Of a DNA stretch of 64,000 nucleotides, positions 44,630 to 53,182 are shown piece by piece (within the stretch, counting starts at the first letter, position 1; each line of letters starts with the position of its first letter). Below the pieces are notes generated by a model. That model searched no databases, had not been told where the DNA came from, and worked only from the letters and a program-made list of their open reading frames with translations. Source of the stretch: CAVVFX01 sp963747535. GTDB taxonomy: Bacteria; Acidobacteriota; Terriglobia; Bryobacterales; Bryobacteraceae. The position numbers and the translations under genes were made by a program. The DNA is taken from NCBI GenBank assembly GCA_963747535.1, contig CAVVFX010000010.1, positions 1 through 64,000 on the forward strand, written 5' to 3'.

Positions 44630-44953
44630 ATGGAAATGTTACTCATGGGAATCTGCATCAGCGTTTTTGGAATGGCTATCGCGTGCGCCGCGTTTGGCGC
44701 GGCGGTGCGGCCGGCACGAACAGCTCGGGAAGTTCAACCCGAACAGGTGAAGGCGACCGCGCTCGCGCCCACACACTTTTTCATCAACGACTCCAGCGTA
44801 CCCACAATGGCGCAGCCGCGCGTGCCTCTCGAGGCGCTCCTGCTGCAGATCGAAAGCCATGTGCGTCTGGAGCAGGCTGCGGCGGAGTCGTTCCTCTCCG
44901 CCCCAACGTCGGCCCTGCTGCACGGCCGGACGATCTCCCCATTCGTGAATTGA
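44630..44953 (+). CDS. Small single-pass membrane protein
   Basis: A 107-residue protein with an N-terminal hydrophobic helix (MGICISVFGMAIACAAFGAA, about 6-25) and a soluble tail with no recognised domain. AAAGGAGAG eight bases upstream supports the start. It is the first gene behind the sigma-54 promoter and lies 13 bases before the cyclic-nucleotide-domain gene, so it is probably an assembly or accessory subunit of the respiratory module. No family recognised. Confidence 0.6.
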   Translation: MEMLLMGICISVFGMAIACAAFGAAVRPARTAREVQPEQVKATALAPTHFFINDSSVPTMAQPRVPLEALLLQIESHVRLEQAAAESFLSAPTSALLHGRTISPFVN

Positions 44954-44966
44954 AAGGCAAGCTGCT

Positions 44967-45437
44967 ATGACCGACGGATCCCTCGACCTTTTGAAAGGAC
45001 TCACGCAGGAAGCCGTGAACGAGACGCTGGCTCTTGGCTCCCGGATCTTCCTCGACGGTGGCGATGAATTGTTCCGCCTGGGCGCTGAGGCTGATTGCCT
45101 TTACCTGGTATCGCGAGGGCGGATCAATCTGACCCTACCCATGCAGGTACGCGGCCAGGACCAGGACGTGCTGGTCGAAGAGCGGACGCCCGGGCAAACC
45201 GTAGGCTGGTCGGCGCTGATTCCTCCTTACCGGTTTACGTTACGCGCCACCGCGCCGCTTGCGACGGAAGTGATCTCCCTCCCGCGCGCTACGCTCTGTG
45301 ATCACTTCCTGCGGCACCCGGAAATTGGTTACATGGTGACGCTCAACCTGGCGGCCGTGATCGGGCAGAGGCTGCAAATTTTCCAGGCCATGTGGCTGCG
45401 CGAAATGGAGCGCATGGTGGAGTTGCGTTGTGCGTGA
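44967..45437 (+). CDS. Cyclic-nucleotide-binding-domain protein without DNA-binding domain
   Basis: A 156-residue protein that is essentially one CNB (CRP/FNR effector) domain: RIFLDGGDELFRLGAEADCL, YLVSRGRINLTL, ERTPGQTVGWSALIPPYRFT and ATEVISLPRATL, then a C-helix (NLAAVIGQRLQIFQAMWLRE). It stops before any helix-turn-helix. The usual PGE..GE/RxA cAMP signature is altered (PGQTVGW). It overlaps the tetrahaem cytochrome gene by 8 bases, so it is co-produced with electron-transfer subunits. It may be an allosteric or membrane-associated regulator of the complex rather than a transcription factor (inference). Confidence 0.8.
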   Translation: MTDGSLDLLKGLTQEAVNETLALGSRIFLDGGDELFRLGAEADCLYLVSRGRINLTLPMQVRGQDQDVLVEERTPGQTVGWSALIPPYRFTLRATAPLATEVISLPRATLCDHFLRHPEIGYMVTLNLAAVIGQRLQIFQAMWLREMERMVELRCA

Positions 45438-45984
45438 CAGCAGCAGGCCGAAGGTATGGTTCTTGGCCTGCGCGGCTCAGGTTGGCGTTACGATTTGGTT
45501 GTTAGCCGGACACGCGGGGGCGGCGTCGCCGGCGAATGCCACGCTTCCACAAAAGGTGGAAGAACGCCTGGAAGTGCCCCCTCCCCCCTTTTCGGATGGA
45601 ATCTTCCCGTGCATGAATTGCCACGCCAACCAGAAGCCGAATCGCACCCGTCGCACGCTCACCGACATGCATACGGATATCGAGCTGAAACACGCCCAGC
45701 CGCAGCTCTGGTGCCTCGATTGCCATGATGCCAACAACCGCGACACGCTGCATCTGGCTAGCGGTGAGCCGGTTCCGTTTGAAGAATCCTATCGCTTGTG
45801 TGGACAGTGTCACGGGGAAAAGCTTCGCGACTGGAAGGCCGGAGTGCACGGGCGGCGCACCGGGAATTGGAACGGCTCGAAAAGCTACCTGCTATGCGTA
45901 CACTGCCATAGTCCACACCAGCCCCGGTTCAAAGCCTTGACGCCCAAGCCCGCGCCGGTGCATCCCAGTCGTGACTTGAAATAG
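45430..45984 (+). CDS. Tetrahaem c-type cytochrome
   Basis: A 184-residue exported protein from a GTG overlapping the preceding gene. Signal sequence about 5-32 (VWFLACAAQVGVTIWLLAGH). Four haem-attachment motifs: CMNCH, CLDCH, CGQCH and CVHCH. Further His residues (TDMHTDIELKH, GVHGRR) may be distal ligands. It resembles the electron-carrier subunits that pair with ferredoxin/NrfD membrane modules (Nrf-, Qrc- or Act-like). It is followed 10 bases later by the ferredoxin gene. Confidence 0.88.
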   Translation: MRDSSRPKVWFLACAAQVGVTIWLLAGHAGAASPANATLPQKVEERLEVPPPPFSDGIFPCMNCHANQKPNRTRRTLTDMHTDIELKHAQPQLWCLDCHDANNRDTLHLASGEPVPFEESYRLCGQCHGEKLRDWKAGVHGRRTGNWNGSKSYLLCVHCHSPHQPRFKALTPKPAPVHPSRDLK

Positions 45985-45994
45985 GACATAAAAA

Positions 45995-46873
45995 ATGGAA
46001 ACGGACGACACCACTCCACAATCGACGCGCCGCATGTTCAACGTGGGCGCTGCCGCGTCCGCGGTCACCTGGCTGATGACCGCGTGCGGCCCAAAGCGTC
46101 TCTACGAGGTTCCACAAGCTCAGTTACGAAGACGGGTGGAAGAGATGGAGCACCGATATCAGGAAAGCCTGGGCGTCGACGTCAAGGTGTCCGATACGCA
46201 GCCCACACCCGGCGTCCAGTTCGCCTACGCGCTCGACATTTCCCGCTGCATCGGCTGCCGGCGTTGCGTGTATGCCTGCGTCGAAGAGAACAATCAATCC
46301 CGCGATCCCCAGATCCACTGGATTAAAGTGCTTTCCATGGAAAAGGAAAAGGGCGTCGATTTCGCGCACGCCGATCCTTACTATCAACCAGCCACGGTCC
46401 CGGAAGAAGGGCACTTCTACGTCCCGGTAGCCTGCCAGCAATGCGAGAATCCTCCCTGCACCAAGGTTTGTCCGACGGGCGCCACGTGGAAAGAAAAGGA
46501 CGGCATCGTAGTGATCGACTACGACTGGTGTATCGGGTGCCGTTATTGCATGGCCGCGTGTCCTTATGGCGCGCGCCATTTTAACTGGACGACGCCCTCG
46601 ATACCTACCAAGGAAATCAATCCCAATACTCATTATCTGGGCAACCGGCCTCGTCCTAAAGGCGTGGTCGAAAAATGCACCTTCTGCATTCAGCGCACGC
46701 GTACCGGACGTTATCCGGCCTGTGTCGAGGTCTGCCCGGTAGGAGCCAGGAAATTCGGCAATCTGCTGGATAAGAACAGCGAGATCCGCTACATCATCGA
46801 GCACAAACGCGTCCTCGTCCTGAAAGAGGAACTGAACACATTACCGAAGTTTTTTTACTTCTATGCCACATGA
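45995..46873 (+). CDS. Four-cluster ferredoxin subunit (NrfC/HybA/DmsB-like), Tat-exported
   Basis: A 292-residue iron-sulfur protein. N-terminal Tat-like signal STRRMFNVGAAASAVTWLMT followed by AC, a possible lipobox, so it may be a Tat lipoprotein. Cys clusters for four [4Fe-4S] centres: CIGCRRCVYAC, CQQCENPPCTKVC, CIGCRYCMAAC and CTFC with CVEVCPVGA. It would carry electrons between the tetrahaem cytochrome and the NrfD membrane subunit. The stop overlaps the NrfD gene by 11 bases. No molybdopterin catalytic subunit is encoded nearby. Confidence 0.92.
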   Translation: METDDTTPQSTRRMFNVGAAASAVTWLMTACGPKRLYEVPQAQLRRRVEEMEHRYQESLGVDVKVSDTQPTPGVQFAYALDISRCIGCRRCVYACVEENNQSRDPQIHWIKVLSMEKEKGVDFAHADPYYQPATVPEEGHFYVPVACQQCENPPCTKVCPTGATWKEKDGIVVIDYDWCIGCRYCMAACPYGARHFNWTTPSIPTKEINPNTHYLGNRPRPKGVVEKCTFCIQRTRTGRYPACVEVCPVGARKFGNLLDKNSEIRYIIEHKRVLVLKEELNTLPKFFYFYAT

Positions 46874-48143
46874 AATTCTAGAGAACCCTGTTCAGAGTCC
46901 GGCCGAGACTCTCCGACTCATCTCCGGCTTCGCCCGTGGGAGTTTAAAGCTGGTTCGCCAGGGAAACCAGGCCTATCGAATATGGCTCGGGTTTCTGGCG
47001 CTACTGATTGTGTCGGGGCTGGTGGCCTACAGCCAGCAGGTGCGGTACGGGCTGGGCCTGACAGCGATGCGGGACCAGGTCAGTTGGGGATTCTATATCG
47101 GGAACTTCACCTTCCTGGTGGGTGTGGCTGCAGCGGCGGTGGTGCTAGTCATCCCCGCGTACATCTACGACTGGAAGCCCATACGGGAGATCGTCATATA
47201 CGGCGAACTGCTGGCGATCAGTGCGATCACCATGTGCCTGTTGTTCGTCTCGGTCGATATCGGCCGCCCGGACAGGTTCTGGCACCTCATTCCGCCGTTC
47301 GGGCATCTCAACTTTCCGAGCTCGATTCTCGCGTGGGATGTCGTCGTGTTGAACCTCTATTTTCTGGTCAATTTCGTGGTGGCTTCGCATATTCTTTATC
47401 GGGCCTTCCATGGCCGGCATTACAACAAAAGCCTGGTGGTTCCACTGGTCCTGCTGTCCATTCCGATGGCCGTCGGGATTCACACCGTGACGGCGTTCTT
47501 ATACAACGGACTGGCTGCCCGGCCTTATTGGAATTCATCGATTCTTGCGCCTCAGTTCCTGGCTTCGGCGTTCTGCTCAGGTCCAGCAATCCTGCTGGTG
47601 GTCGTGCAGGTGCTGCGGAAATTCACCAGTTTTGAAATCAAGGACGAGGCCATCCACAAGATTGCGGAACTGATGGCGTATGCCATGTTCCTCAACCTGT
47701 TTCTCCATGGCGCGGAGGCGTTCAAGGAATTCTACTCCGACACCGAGCATCTTCTCTATACGCGCTACTGGTATCTAGGATTGAACGGTCATCACACGCT
47801 GGTTCCGTACGCGTGGACCGCGGTTTCTCTGAACGTTCTGGCTTTCACTCTTTTTATCGTGCCGTCCTGGCGGCGGAAGTGGCTGCTGTTGAACATTGGG
47901 TGCCTGGCGACTTATGCCGGCGTGTACATCGAAAAAGGGATGGGGCTCATCATTCCGGGTCTGACGCCCGACACGTTAGGAGAGATTTATGAATACTATC
48001 CTACGGTCACCGAACTGCGCGTTGCCGCGGGCATTTTCGCGTTCGGATTTCTGCTGTTTACTTTGATGCTCAAGGTGGCTGTGCCGATTTCGCTCGGAGA
48101 GTTCATGGGGAAGAAAGATGCGCCGGCCCTGGCCGGTGACTGA
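46863..48143 (+). CDS. nrfD: NrfD/PsrC-type quinol-interacting membrane subunit
   Basis: A 426-residue protein with about nine to ten transmembrane helices (for example WLGFLALLIVSGLVAYS, FLVGVAAAAVVLVIPAYIYD, GELLAISAITMCLLFVSVDI). Family marks: VSWGFYIGNFTFLVGVAA, DIGRPDRFWHLI and PSSILAWDVVVLNLYF. It would oxidise or reduce quinone and exchange electrons with the ferredoxin subunit. It is followed by a small membrane-protein gene after 16 bases. The set cytochrome-ferredoxin-NrfD without a catalytic Mo subunit fits a quinol:cytochrome c electron-transfer complex (inference). Confidence 0.92.
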   Translation: MPHEILENPVQSPAETLRLISGFARGSLKLVRQGNQAYRIWLGFLALLIVSGLVAYSQQVRYGLGLTAMRDQVSWGFYIGNFTFLVGVAAAAVVLVIPAYIYDWKPIREIVIYGELLAISAITMCLLFVSVDIGRPDRFWHLIPPFGHLNFPSSILAWDVVVLNLYFLVNFVVASHILYRAFHGRHYNKSLVVPLVLLSIPMAVGIHTVTAFLYNGLAARPYWNSSILAPQFLASAFCSGPAILLVVVQVLRKFTSFEIKDEAIHKIAELMAYAMFLNLFLHGAEAFKEFYSDTEHLLYTRYWYLGLNGHHTLVPYAWTAVSLNVLAFTLFIVPSWRRKWLLLNIGCLATYAGVYIEKGMGLIIPGLTPDTLGEIYEYYPTVTELRVAAGIFAFGFLLFTLMLKVAVPISLGEFMGKKDAPALAGD

Positions 48144-48159
48144 CGAAAGGGATGCCGAT

Positions 48160-48312
48160 ATGCGACACATAGCGGATCAAAGTTTGATGCCGGAGCAGGA
48201 ACGGGTGCGAAGCGTGATCGATCGATACGCGCGCATCGCCGCGCTGGTGACGTGCGGTGTTCTCGCCCTAGGTGCGCTGTATTTGTGCGCGATTTATCTG
48301 GTAAGCAGGTAG
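48160..48312 (+). CDS. Small single-helix membrane protein of the respiratory operon
   Basis: A 50-residue peptide from the ATG at 48160 with one transmembrane helix near the C-terminus (IAALVTCGVLALGALYLCAI). GAAAGGGA lies upstream of the start. The size and position between NrfD and cytochrome c suggest a small structural subunit. It is too short for family assignment. Confidence 0.6.
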   Translation: MRHIADQSLMPEQERVRSVIDRYARIAALVTCGVLALGALYLCAIYLVSR

Positions 48313-48359
48313 ATAACGAGCTGTTTCGCATGCTCGAAACACGAAAGGACGTATTTGAA

Positions 48360-48644
48360 ATGAAACATATCGCAATGATTCTGGTTCTTACCTCTATTCC
48401 TTCCGCCGCCGTTCTCGCGGCTGACGCCGCAACCGGGAAGACCGTTTTTGACGCCAAGTGCAAGATGTGCCACGGGGCGGCCGGCGCCGGGGGTGTGATG
48501 GACAAAACGCCGATTGCAGGAACGGATGCAGCCACGGTGAAGGCCACCGTGAGCAACGGCAAAGGCAAAATGAAGCCCCAAACTGCGGTTACCGGGGACA
48601 GTCTCGATAACGTCGCAGCCTATGTGGCTTCGCTCAAGAAGTAG
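48360..48644 (+). CDS. Monohaem cytochrome c
   Basis: A 94-residue class I cytochrome c. Signal peptide MKHIAMILVLTSIPSAAVLA. Haem site CKMCH (KTVFDAKCKMCHGAAGAGG); the distal Met is in GKGKMKP. The C-terminal helix is DNVAAYVASLKK. It probably accepts electrons from the tetrahaem/NrfD module and passes them to a terminal acceptor. It is the last recognisable gene of the operon that starts at P4. Confidence 0.9.
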   Translation: MKHIAMILVLTSIPSAAVLAADAATGKTVFDAKCKMCHGAAGAGGVMDKTPIAGTDAATVKATVSNGKGKMKPQTAVTGDSLDNVAAYVASLKK

Positions 48645-48829
48645 TGTCGATGTACATGCAGATCCCTTAATTAGTGAGACACACGCCGAAATAGGTGCTG
48701 AGTCTCGCAAAACATAGCTTATTCATGCAGCCGTGTACGAACTGGTACCCGCCGTGGTGTCACGGATCCTACACGACAGCCCTTTCGACTCAGACATTGA
48801 ATGACTTCGCACACATGGAGATGTTGACT

Positions 48830-49066
48830 ATGTTGAAAGCAAGACAATCTGTTCTGATTCCAAGCGCCGTCCTGTGGATGGCAGGTTCACTCGCCTGGGC
48901 GACGCCCAAACACGAAGGCGCCTTTCTCGTGTCCGAACAGCTCGCTTTCGATCAGTCCCTCCGGTACCGCCGCACAATTCATACGAACGAAGGGCTTGTT
49001 GCGGCGATTGCTGAGGTTGTGTATCAGGCTGGCGAACGATTCCTTACCGGTACCGGTTTCCCATAA
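48830..49066 (+). pseudogene. Orphan signal-peptide start fused to antisense debris
   Basis: From the ATG at 48830 (GGAG ten bases upstream) the frame encodes a convincing signal peptide (MLKARQSVLIPSAVLWMAGS, LAWA). After about residue 26 the reading frame is simply the antisense of the sigma-54-activator fragment on the other strand. The original gene body has therefore been replaced at about 48905. The combined frame is unlikely to be functional. Confidence 0.5.
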
Positions 49067-49251
49067 ATGATCACCGTAGAATCCGTTGGGGCCACAACCT
49101 CGGCCTGTGCGAGCACGTCTTGAAGTGCCTGGCTGTTCCCAATGATGCCATTGTCCCCAGAAGGGATCGCTTCGCTCTGCCACTGCTGTCTTCCTGGATC
49201 GAACTCCTGGCTGCCGTCCCGAAACCGGTACGAATTGATCGGTATTCCCAT
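48902..49251 (-). pseudogene. Fragment of a sigma-54 activator AAA+ domain, frameshifted
   Basis: On the minus strand, GIIGNSQALQDVLAQAEVVA and PTDSTVIIYG (frame ending at 49024) continue in another frame as ETGTGKESFASLIHNLSNRR, PFVRMNCAAVPEGLIESELF and GHEKGAF (to about 48905). This is the Walker A half of an NtrC-type activator with a frameshift near the P-loop, cut just before the Walker B region. The upstream receiver part and the downstream half are missing. Confidence 0.75.
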
Positions 49252-49298
49252 CTTATTCTCCTAAAACAAACATTACGCTTATCTGTCCTTCGGGCGGC

Positions 49299-49727
49299 TC
49301 ACGGGCGAGGGCGTGCGAGAGCGGCTCGAACCGCGTCGAGCAGTACATCCGCTCGAAACGGCTTATACAGAAACGCGATACTACCCGCCTCGATGGCCTG
49401 TCTGCGCACGTTTCCGTCGGCATGCGCGGTAATGCAAACCGCGGGAATGGATCGCTGGTGCGCGCGCATGTGTGAAAGGAGCTCCAAGCCGGAAATTCCC
49501 GGCAACCGAATATCAACGATTATGCACGCCACAGTATTCATCTCCGCCGAACCTAGAAACTCTTCGGCTGTACGGAAGAAAGTCAAGCAATATCCGACGG
49601 ATTCGATCAGGCCCACAACCGATTCGCGGACGGATTCGTCATCGTCGATAACGGCGACGACACCTGCTCGCTTCCGTCGAGGCCATGCGAATTCGTCTGC
49701 CGATTCCAAATCGATTTCCACCTGCAC
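49299..49727 (-). CDS. Single-domain response regulator (FixJ-type receiver)
   Basis: A 142-residue stand-alone receiver. VAVIDDDESVRESVVGLIES gives the acidic pocket, ACIIVDIRLPGISGLELL the phospho-acceptor Asp, and VCITAHAD and FLYKPFRAD the Thr and Lys positions. The sequence is of the FixJ/NodW type, but the LuxR helix-turn-helix is absent and the gene ends after ARPRP. It could be a genuine CheY-like protein or a FixJ relative that lost its output domain. It lies beside the broken sigma-54 activator. Confidence 0.8.
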   Translation of the reverse strand: MQVEIDLESADEFAWPRRKRAGVVAVIDDDESVRESVVGLIESVGYCLTFFRTAEEFLGSAEMNTVACIIVDIRLPGISGLELLSHMRAHQRSIPAVCITAHADGNVRRQAIEAGSIAFLYKPFRADVLLDAVRAALARPRP

Positions 49728-49759
49728 TCAGAATACAGGCGGCAAATGGCAAATCCCAG

Positions 49760-49775
49760 TTGCACTTTGGTGCAA
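49760..49775. promoter_or_regulatory. Inverted repeat TTGCAC-TTTG-GTGCAA
   Basis: A perfect 6+6 inverted repeat in the divergent gap, 33 bases before the receiver-gene start on the minus strand and 20 bases before a short plus-strand frame. It is of operator size, but no regulator can be named. Confidence 0.3.
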
Positions 49776-49795
49776 AGGGACCGTCAGGGTCTTTT

Positions 49796-50056
49796 ATGCG
49801 TGAACAAATGCACGAAGAGTTTGAGGACGCAGGCTTCAGCCTGGAGAGCGTAGCGATAGCCGTCCAACGACTTGGGCGTTACGTTTGCATCGGGCAATGG
49901 CTTTTGGAATCGGCAGTACTCTTGCGAAAGCCGCCGATCTCTACGAATTCGCCTGAGAGATTGGGTAATTTTCCTTGTAGGGGATACATTGAAAACGGTT
50001 GCGGACCATCGCCGCGACCAATTGTGCGCTACCGAAATAACGTCATAATGTGGTAG
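49796..50056 (+). CDS. Short hypothetical frame
   Basis: An 86-residue frame (MREQMHEEFEDAGFSLESVA, IAVQRLGRYVCIGQWLLESA and a low-complexity tail). The first half could be a short amphipathic helical protein; the second half looks like random sequence. No ribosome site, domain or partner is visible. It may be a remnant or not coding at all. Confidence 0.2.
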   Translation: MREQMHEEFEDAGFSLESVAIAVQRLGRYVCIGQWLLESAVLLRKPPISTNSPERLGNFPCRGYIENGCGPSPRPIVRYRNNVIMW

Positions 50057-50429
50057 GACCCAGACGTCGGAAATCGTGACTCAACTGTAATGCGAAGGAA
50101 TCGTGCCCAACGGCTCGAGTCCCGCTTGAGGTCGGTGGGGCGCGTCTTCCCGACTGCCTTAGTGACAACGTCGCGGTTACTGGCATTTTGTTCCCGGCGT
50201 TCCGATCCGGTGGAGTCTTCCGTCGTGTTCACGAAGCTTCCACCATTTGCAACACGGAATTCTCGTTGAGCACTGGGATGTGATCCAGGACGAAGCGCCG
50301 CAAGAGCAGTCGAAAAGTGGAAGGCCGATGTTCGGCACCCGGTTCCCGACGGTTCCGAAAAATGCACGCAAAGGGCGTGTGTCTTGTTTTGAGGCGCGTA
50401 AAAGGGGATCCGGCTGCATCTTGCCATGA

Positions 50430-52102
50430 CTATTGCCCCGCGAGGACCTGATGTACGAACTGGACCGCCATTGACCCCTCGCCAACCGCCGATGCCACCC
50501 TCTTAATGCTATTGGCTCGTATATCGCCCACGGCGAAGATTCCTGGAAGAGTCGTTTCGAGGAGAAAAGGAGCTCGCTTCAGAGGCCATTCGGTCGCAAC
50601 GTCGCTACCTGTCCTGATAAGTCGCTACCTGTCCTGATAAAACGTTTGGAGTCCAGCGACAAAGATGTCCCAAGCCAGGCCGTGTTAGGATCGGCGCCAG
50701 TCATCAGGAACAGATGTTGGATTTGGTGAACACTGCTCACTTCAGTCTCTCTGTTTCGCCAGCGGATTCGCTCGAGGTGCGTGTCGCCGTCGATTGCTTC
50801 AACTGTCGTCAAAGTCTCGACAGTGATGTTCGGGGAAGCCTCAATTCTCGCGATCAGGTACCTCGACATCGTCTGAGTTAGCCCGGACCCGCGAACGAGG
50901 ATGTGGACATGTTTCGCAAAACCCGCCAGAAACAAAGCCGCTTGCCCCGCCGAGTTCCCCCCTCCCACGATCGCGACTTCGTTGTTTTGGCACATTGGGG
51001 CCTCCACCTGGGTCGCGCCGTAATAGATTCCGGCGCCTTCGAACTTTTCAACGTTGGGAAGATCCAGTTTTCTATAACGCGATCCAGCCGCGATGATGAT
51101 GGTGCGACCCTGGACGATTCCGCCATCGTCCAATTCCACGGTGTATGGTGGTTTAACAGATTTAAGCCCGGTCGCGGTCCGGGCAATCGAGATCTGCGCC
51201 CCGAACTTCTCCGCCTGAACGAAGGCGCGGTCCGCCAACTCCTGTCCGGAAATCCCCATTGGAAAGCCCAGGTAGTTTTCAATTCTTGAACTCGACCCGG
51301 CCTGGCCGCCCGGCGCACTGCTTTCTAACACCAAAACGTTGAGCCCTTCCGAAGCTCCATAAACCGCCGCAGCCAGTCCGGCTGGTCCGGCGCCGACCAC
51401 AACCAGGTCGAAGATGCCAACCTGATCGATTCCCACATTCAGCCCGAAGTATGCCGCGGTTTCGGCATTGCTGGGGTTCCGCAAGACGAGCTCGCCACGG
51501 CAAATGAGAACTGGTATATCCGTAATCTGAACCGAAAACTGATCCAAAACAAGCTGAATGTCGGCGTCGACATCCACGTCCAGGTAGGTGTAGGGATGGC
51601 CGTTGCGGCCGAGGAAAGTTCGCAGGCGCAAAGTGTCACTCGAAAGAGCTGAGCCTATGAGGACGGCATCGCCGATGGAATTCGCAATAAGGAACATACG
51701 ACGAAGCAAAAAGGTGCGTAAGAACACGTCCCCAAGGACGACATCGGTCTGCATGATATGCCGCAGACTCGACCTGTCGATCTCGAGCAATTCGCTCGGT
51801 TCGCATGCACGACACAAAACCAGGCTGCGCCGACCCGAGAGCTGGGTTACCTCGCCGGTGAACTCGCCCGGTCCGAGAACGCTCAGAATCGATTCGACAC
51901 CATTCGACACGCCGACGATTTGGATACTACCGGTCAAGACGACAAAAGCTCCGTGGTCGGCGGATTCCTGATCGAAGACGATATCGCTCTCATTTACATG
52001 GCGTGGTTTACCAGTGGCTCCCAGCTGAGCGATTTGAGCATCAGTGAGCTTCGGGAAACGTAATGCGTGTTGGTCGTCGGTTTCTGTCGGCAAAGTTGAC
52101 AT
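50430..52102 (-). pseudogene. CNB-domain/thioredoxin-reductase-like protein, frameshifted
   Basis: The first 490 codons are normal: an N-terminal cyclic-nucleotide-binding domain (about 20-140), a thioredoxin-like insert (about 150-215) and a thioredoxin-reductase-type FAD/NAD domain (VVVGAGPAGLAAAVYGASEG, VAIVGGGNSAGQAALFLAGF) that lacks the redox CxxC. The frame then passes through an exact 20-bp tandem duplication (50601-50640) and stops early at 50579. In the shifted frame the usual C-terminus is still present: EWPLKRAPFLLETTLPGIFA, VGDIRANSIKRVASAVGEGS, MAVQFVHQVLAGQ, ending at 50430. Removing one repeat unit restores the full gene. The truncated product lacks the last FAD-binding segment (GD motif), so it is probably inactive. 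Confidence 0.88.
50601..50640. repeat. Exact 20-bp tandem duplication
   Basis: GTCGCTACCTGTCCTGATAA occurs twice in direct succession (50601-50620 and 50621-50640) inside the reductase gene. Twenty is not a multiple of three, so the duplication shifts the frame. It is typical of replication slippage and could in principle revert. Confidence 0.95.
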
Positions 52103-52355
52103 GCTGCGATCTTGTTTCCATCACAGCATTAAATGGGCCATGGCTGCCGTTGCGGATGCGGCGCGAAATCGTGCCGACCGTACTGTTCCACACAAGAAGC
52201 TCGTCCATCGCCATCTCGCGAAACCTTTTCGACAAGGATCTCTAGTTGAACCAGGAAGCCATCCGCTGCCGAACTGCTTCTGAGGTTTTTGTGGGAGACG
52301 TCGTAGCCCCGAATACGGACTCATCGTGTCCAGTCGGCCGACAAGGGCGTGAAGA

Positions 52356-52431
52356 TGGAAGCCCCGGCGTGATTCGAACACGCGACACGCCGGGTAGAAG
52401 CCGGCGGCTCTGTCCGCTGAGCTACACGGCC
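52356..52431 (-). tRNA. tRNA-Arg (anticodon UCU)
   Basis: Read on the minus strand: acceptor GGCCGTG, D-arm GCTC-AGCGGACA-GAGC, anticodon arm GCCGG-CTTCTAC-CCGGC (anticodon TCT), T-arm GCGTG-TTCGAAT-CACGC, acceptor CGGGGCT, then T and an encoded CCA (52356-52358). The D, anticodon and T stems pair perfectly; the acceptor has one G-G mismatch and two wobbles. No integrase is next to it. Confidence 0.88.
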
Positions 52432-52437
52432 ACGGCA

Positions 52438-52817
52438 TCAGCTGAACCGGTATTTGCCCCAGAGTTCGCTGCCCTGACTCAGCAGCTTATGTCGCGCGTG
52501 TACGCCGAACTGCTTCGGCTGTCTGGCGAGTTGGATGCGTGCCTCTGCCGGCGTCTTGTCACCCTTTCGGTTGTTGCAAGGTAACAGCAGGCGACCAGGT
52601 TCTCCCAGGTCGAATTTCCACCGCGCGACTTAGGCGTCACATGGTCGAGCGTGAGTTTGGCCGCCGACAGGAACGTGCGGCAATACTGGCAGGTGAACCC
52701 GTCCCGGACCGTGATCCCCTTGCGAGACACCGTATGAAGCCGGCGCGGAACAGCGCAATAGGTGAGCAGACGAATCACGGCTGGCAACGGCAGGTTGAAC
52801 GTTGGAGTACGCAGCAC
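52438..52817 (-). pseudogene. HNH endonuclease with a one-base frameshift
   Basis: From a GTG at 52817 the protein reads as a small HNH nuclease: VRDGFTCQYCRTFLSAAKLT, LDHVTPKSRGG and NLVACCY, with the Cys pairs and the His of the beta-beta-alpha metal fold. At about 52582 the expected CCY-PCNNRKGDKTP is reached only by changing frame. It then continues RIQLARQPKQFGVHARHKLL and GKYRFS to a stop at 52438, 6 bases before the tRNA. In the uncorrected frame it ends at 52479. A single missing C in a CC run explains it, so it may be a true mutation or a sequencing error. Confidence 0.75.
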
Positions 52818-53182
52818 ATGGAGGGACTTCTCCTGAATGCAATAGGGTAAAGATAGAATTCTTGAACGTGCAACTGCAACGCACGCGGTAACGCGGCCAA
52901 TAGCGGGCGGGCGTCACTTCACGCGAGAGTCCCGCATTTTTAGCACGCCGCCACTAGCGAGATGATAATGGGCTCTGCTGAATGACTTGAATGTCTTCTG
53001 GCGCGAATCCGCGTGAAGACCGCGATGTTTTAGCGACGACTTTCCAGAGGTCCAACGATAGAAGCTATTTCACCGGGGTTGCGCCCCGTATATCCCCGTA
53101 AGCCTGAACCTCCCGTTATTCCACGCGATCCTTCGCCCGTGTTTTTGCGAGCGTCTGCCACTGCGCGCAGAATGACGCTAGC
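52818..53182. other. Gap with no recognised gene
   Basis: No coding frame, RNA gene or repeat recognised in these 365 bases. The stretch near 53080 has a GGGG/CCCC stem (CACCGGGGTTGCGCCCCG) that could be part of a terminator, but it lacks a T-run. Confidence 0.5.

Larger units (their letters stand above)
49728..50429. other. Gap with no recognised gene
   Basis: Apart from the inverted repeat and the doubtful short frame listed separately, I see no coding signal, RNA gene or mobile-element end here. Frames on the minus strand at 50029-50485 have composition unlike the neighbouring proteins. Confidence 0.5.
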
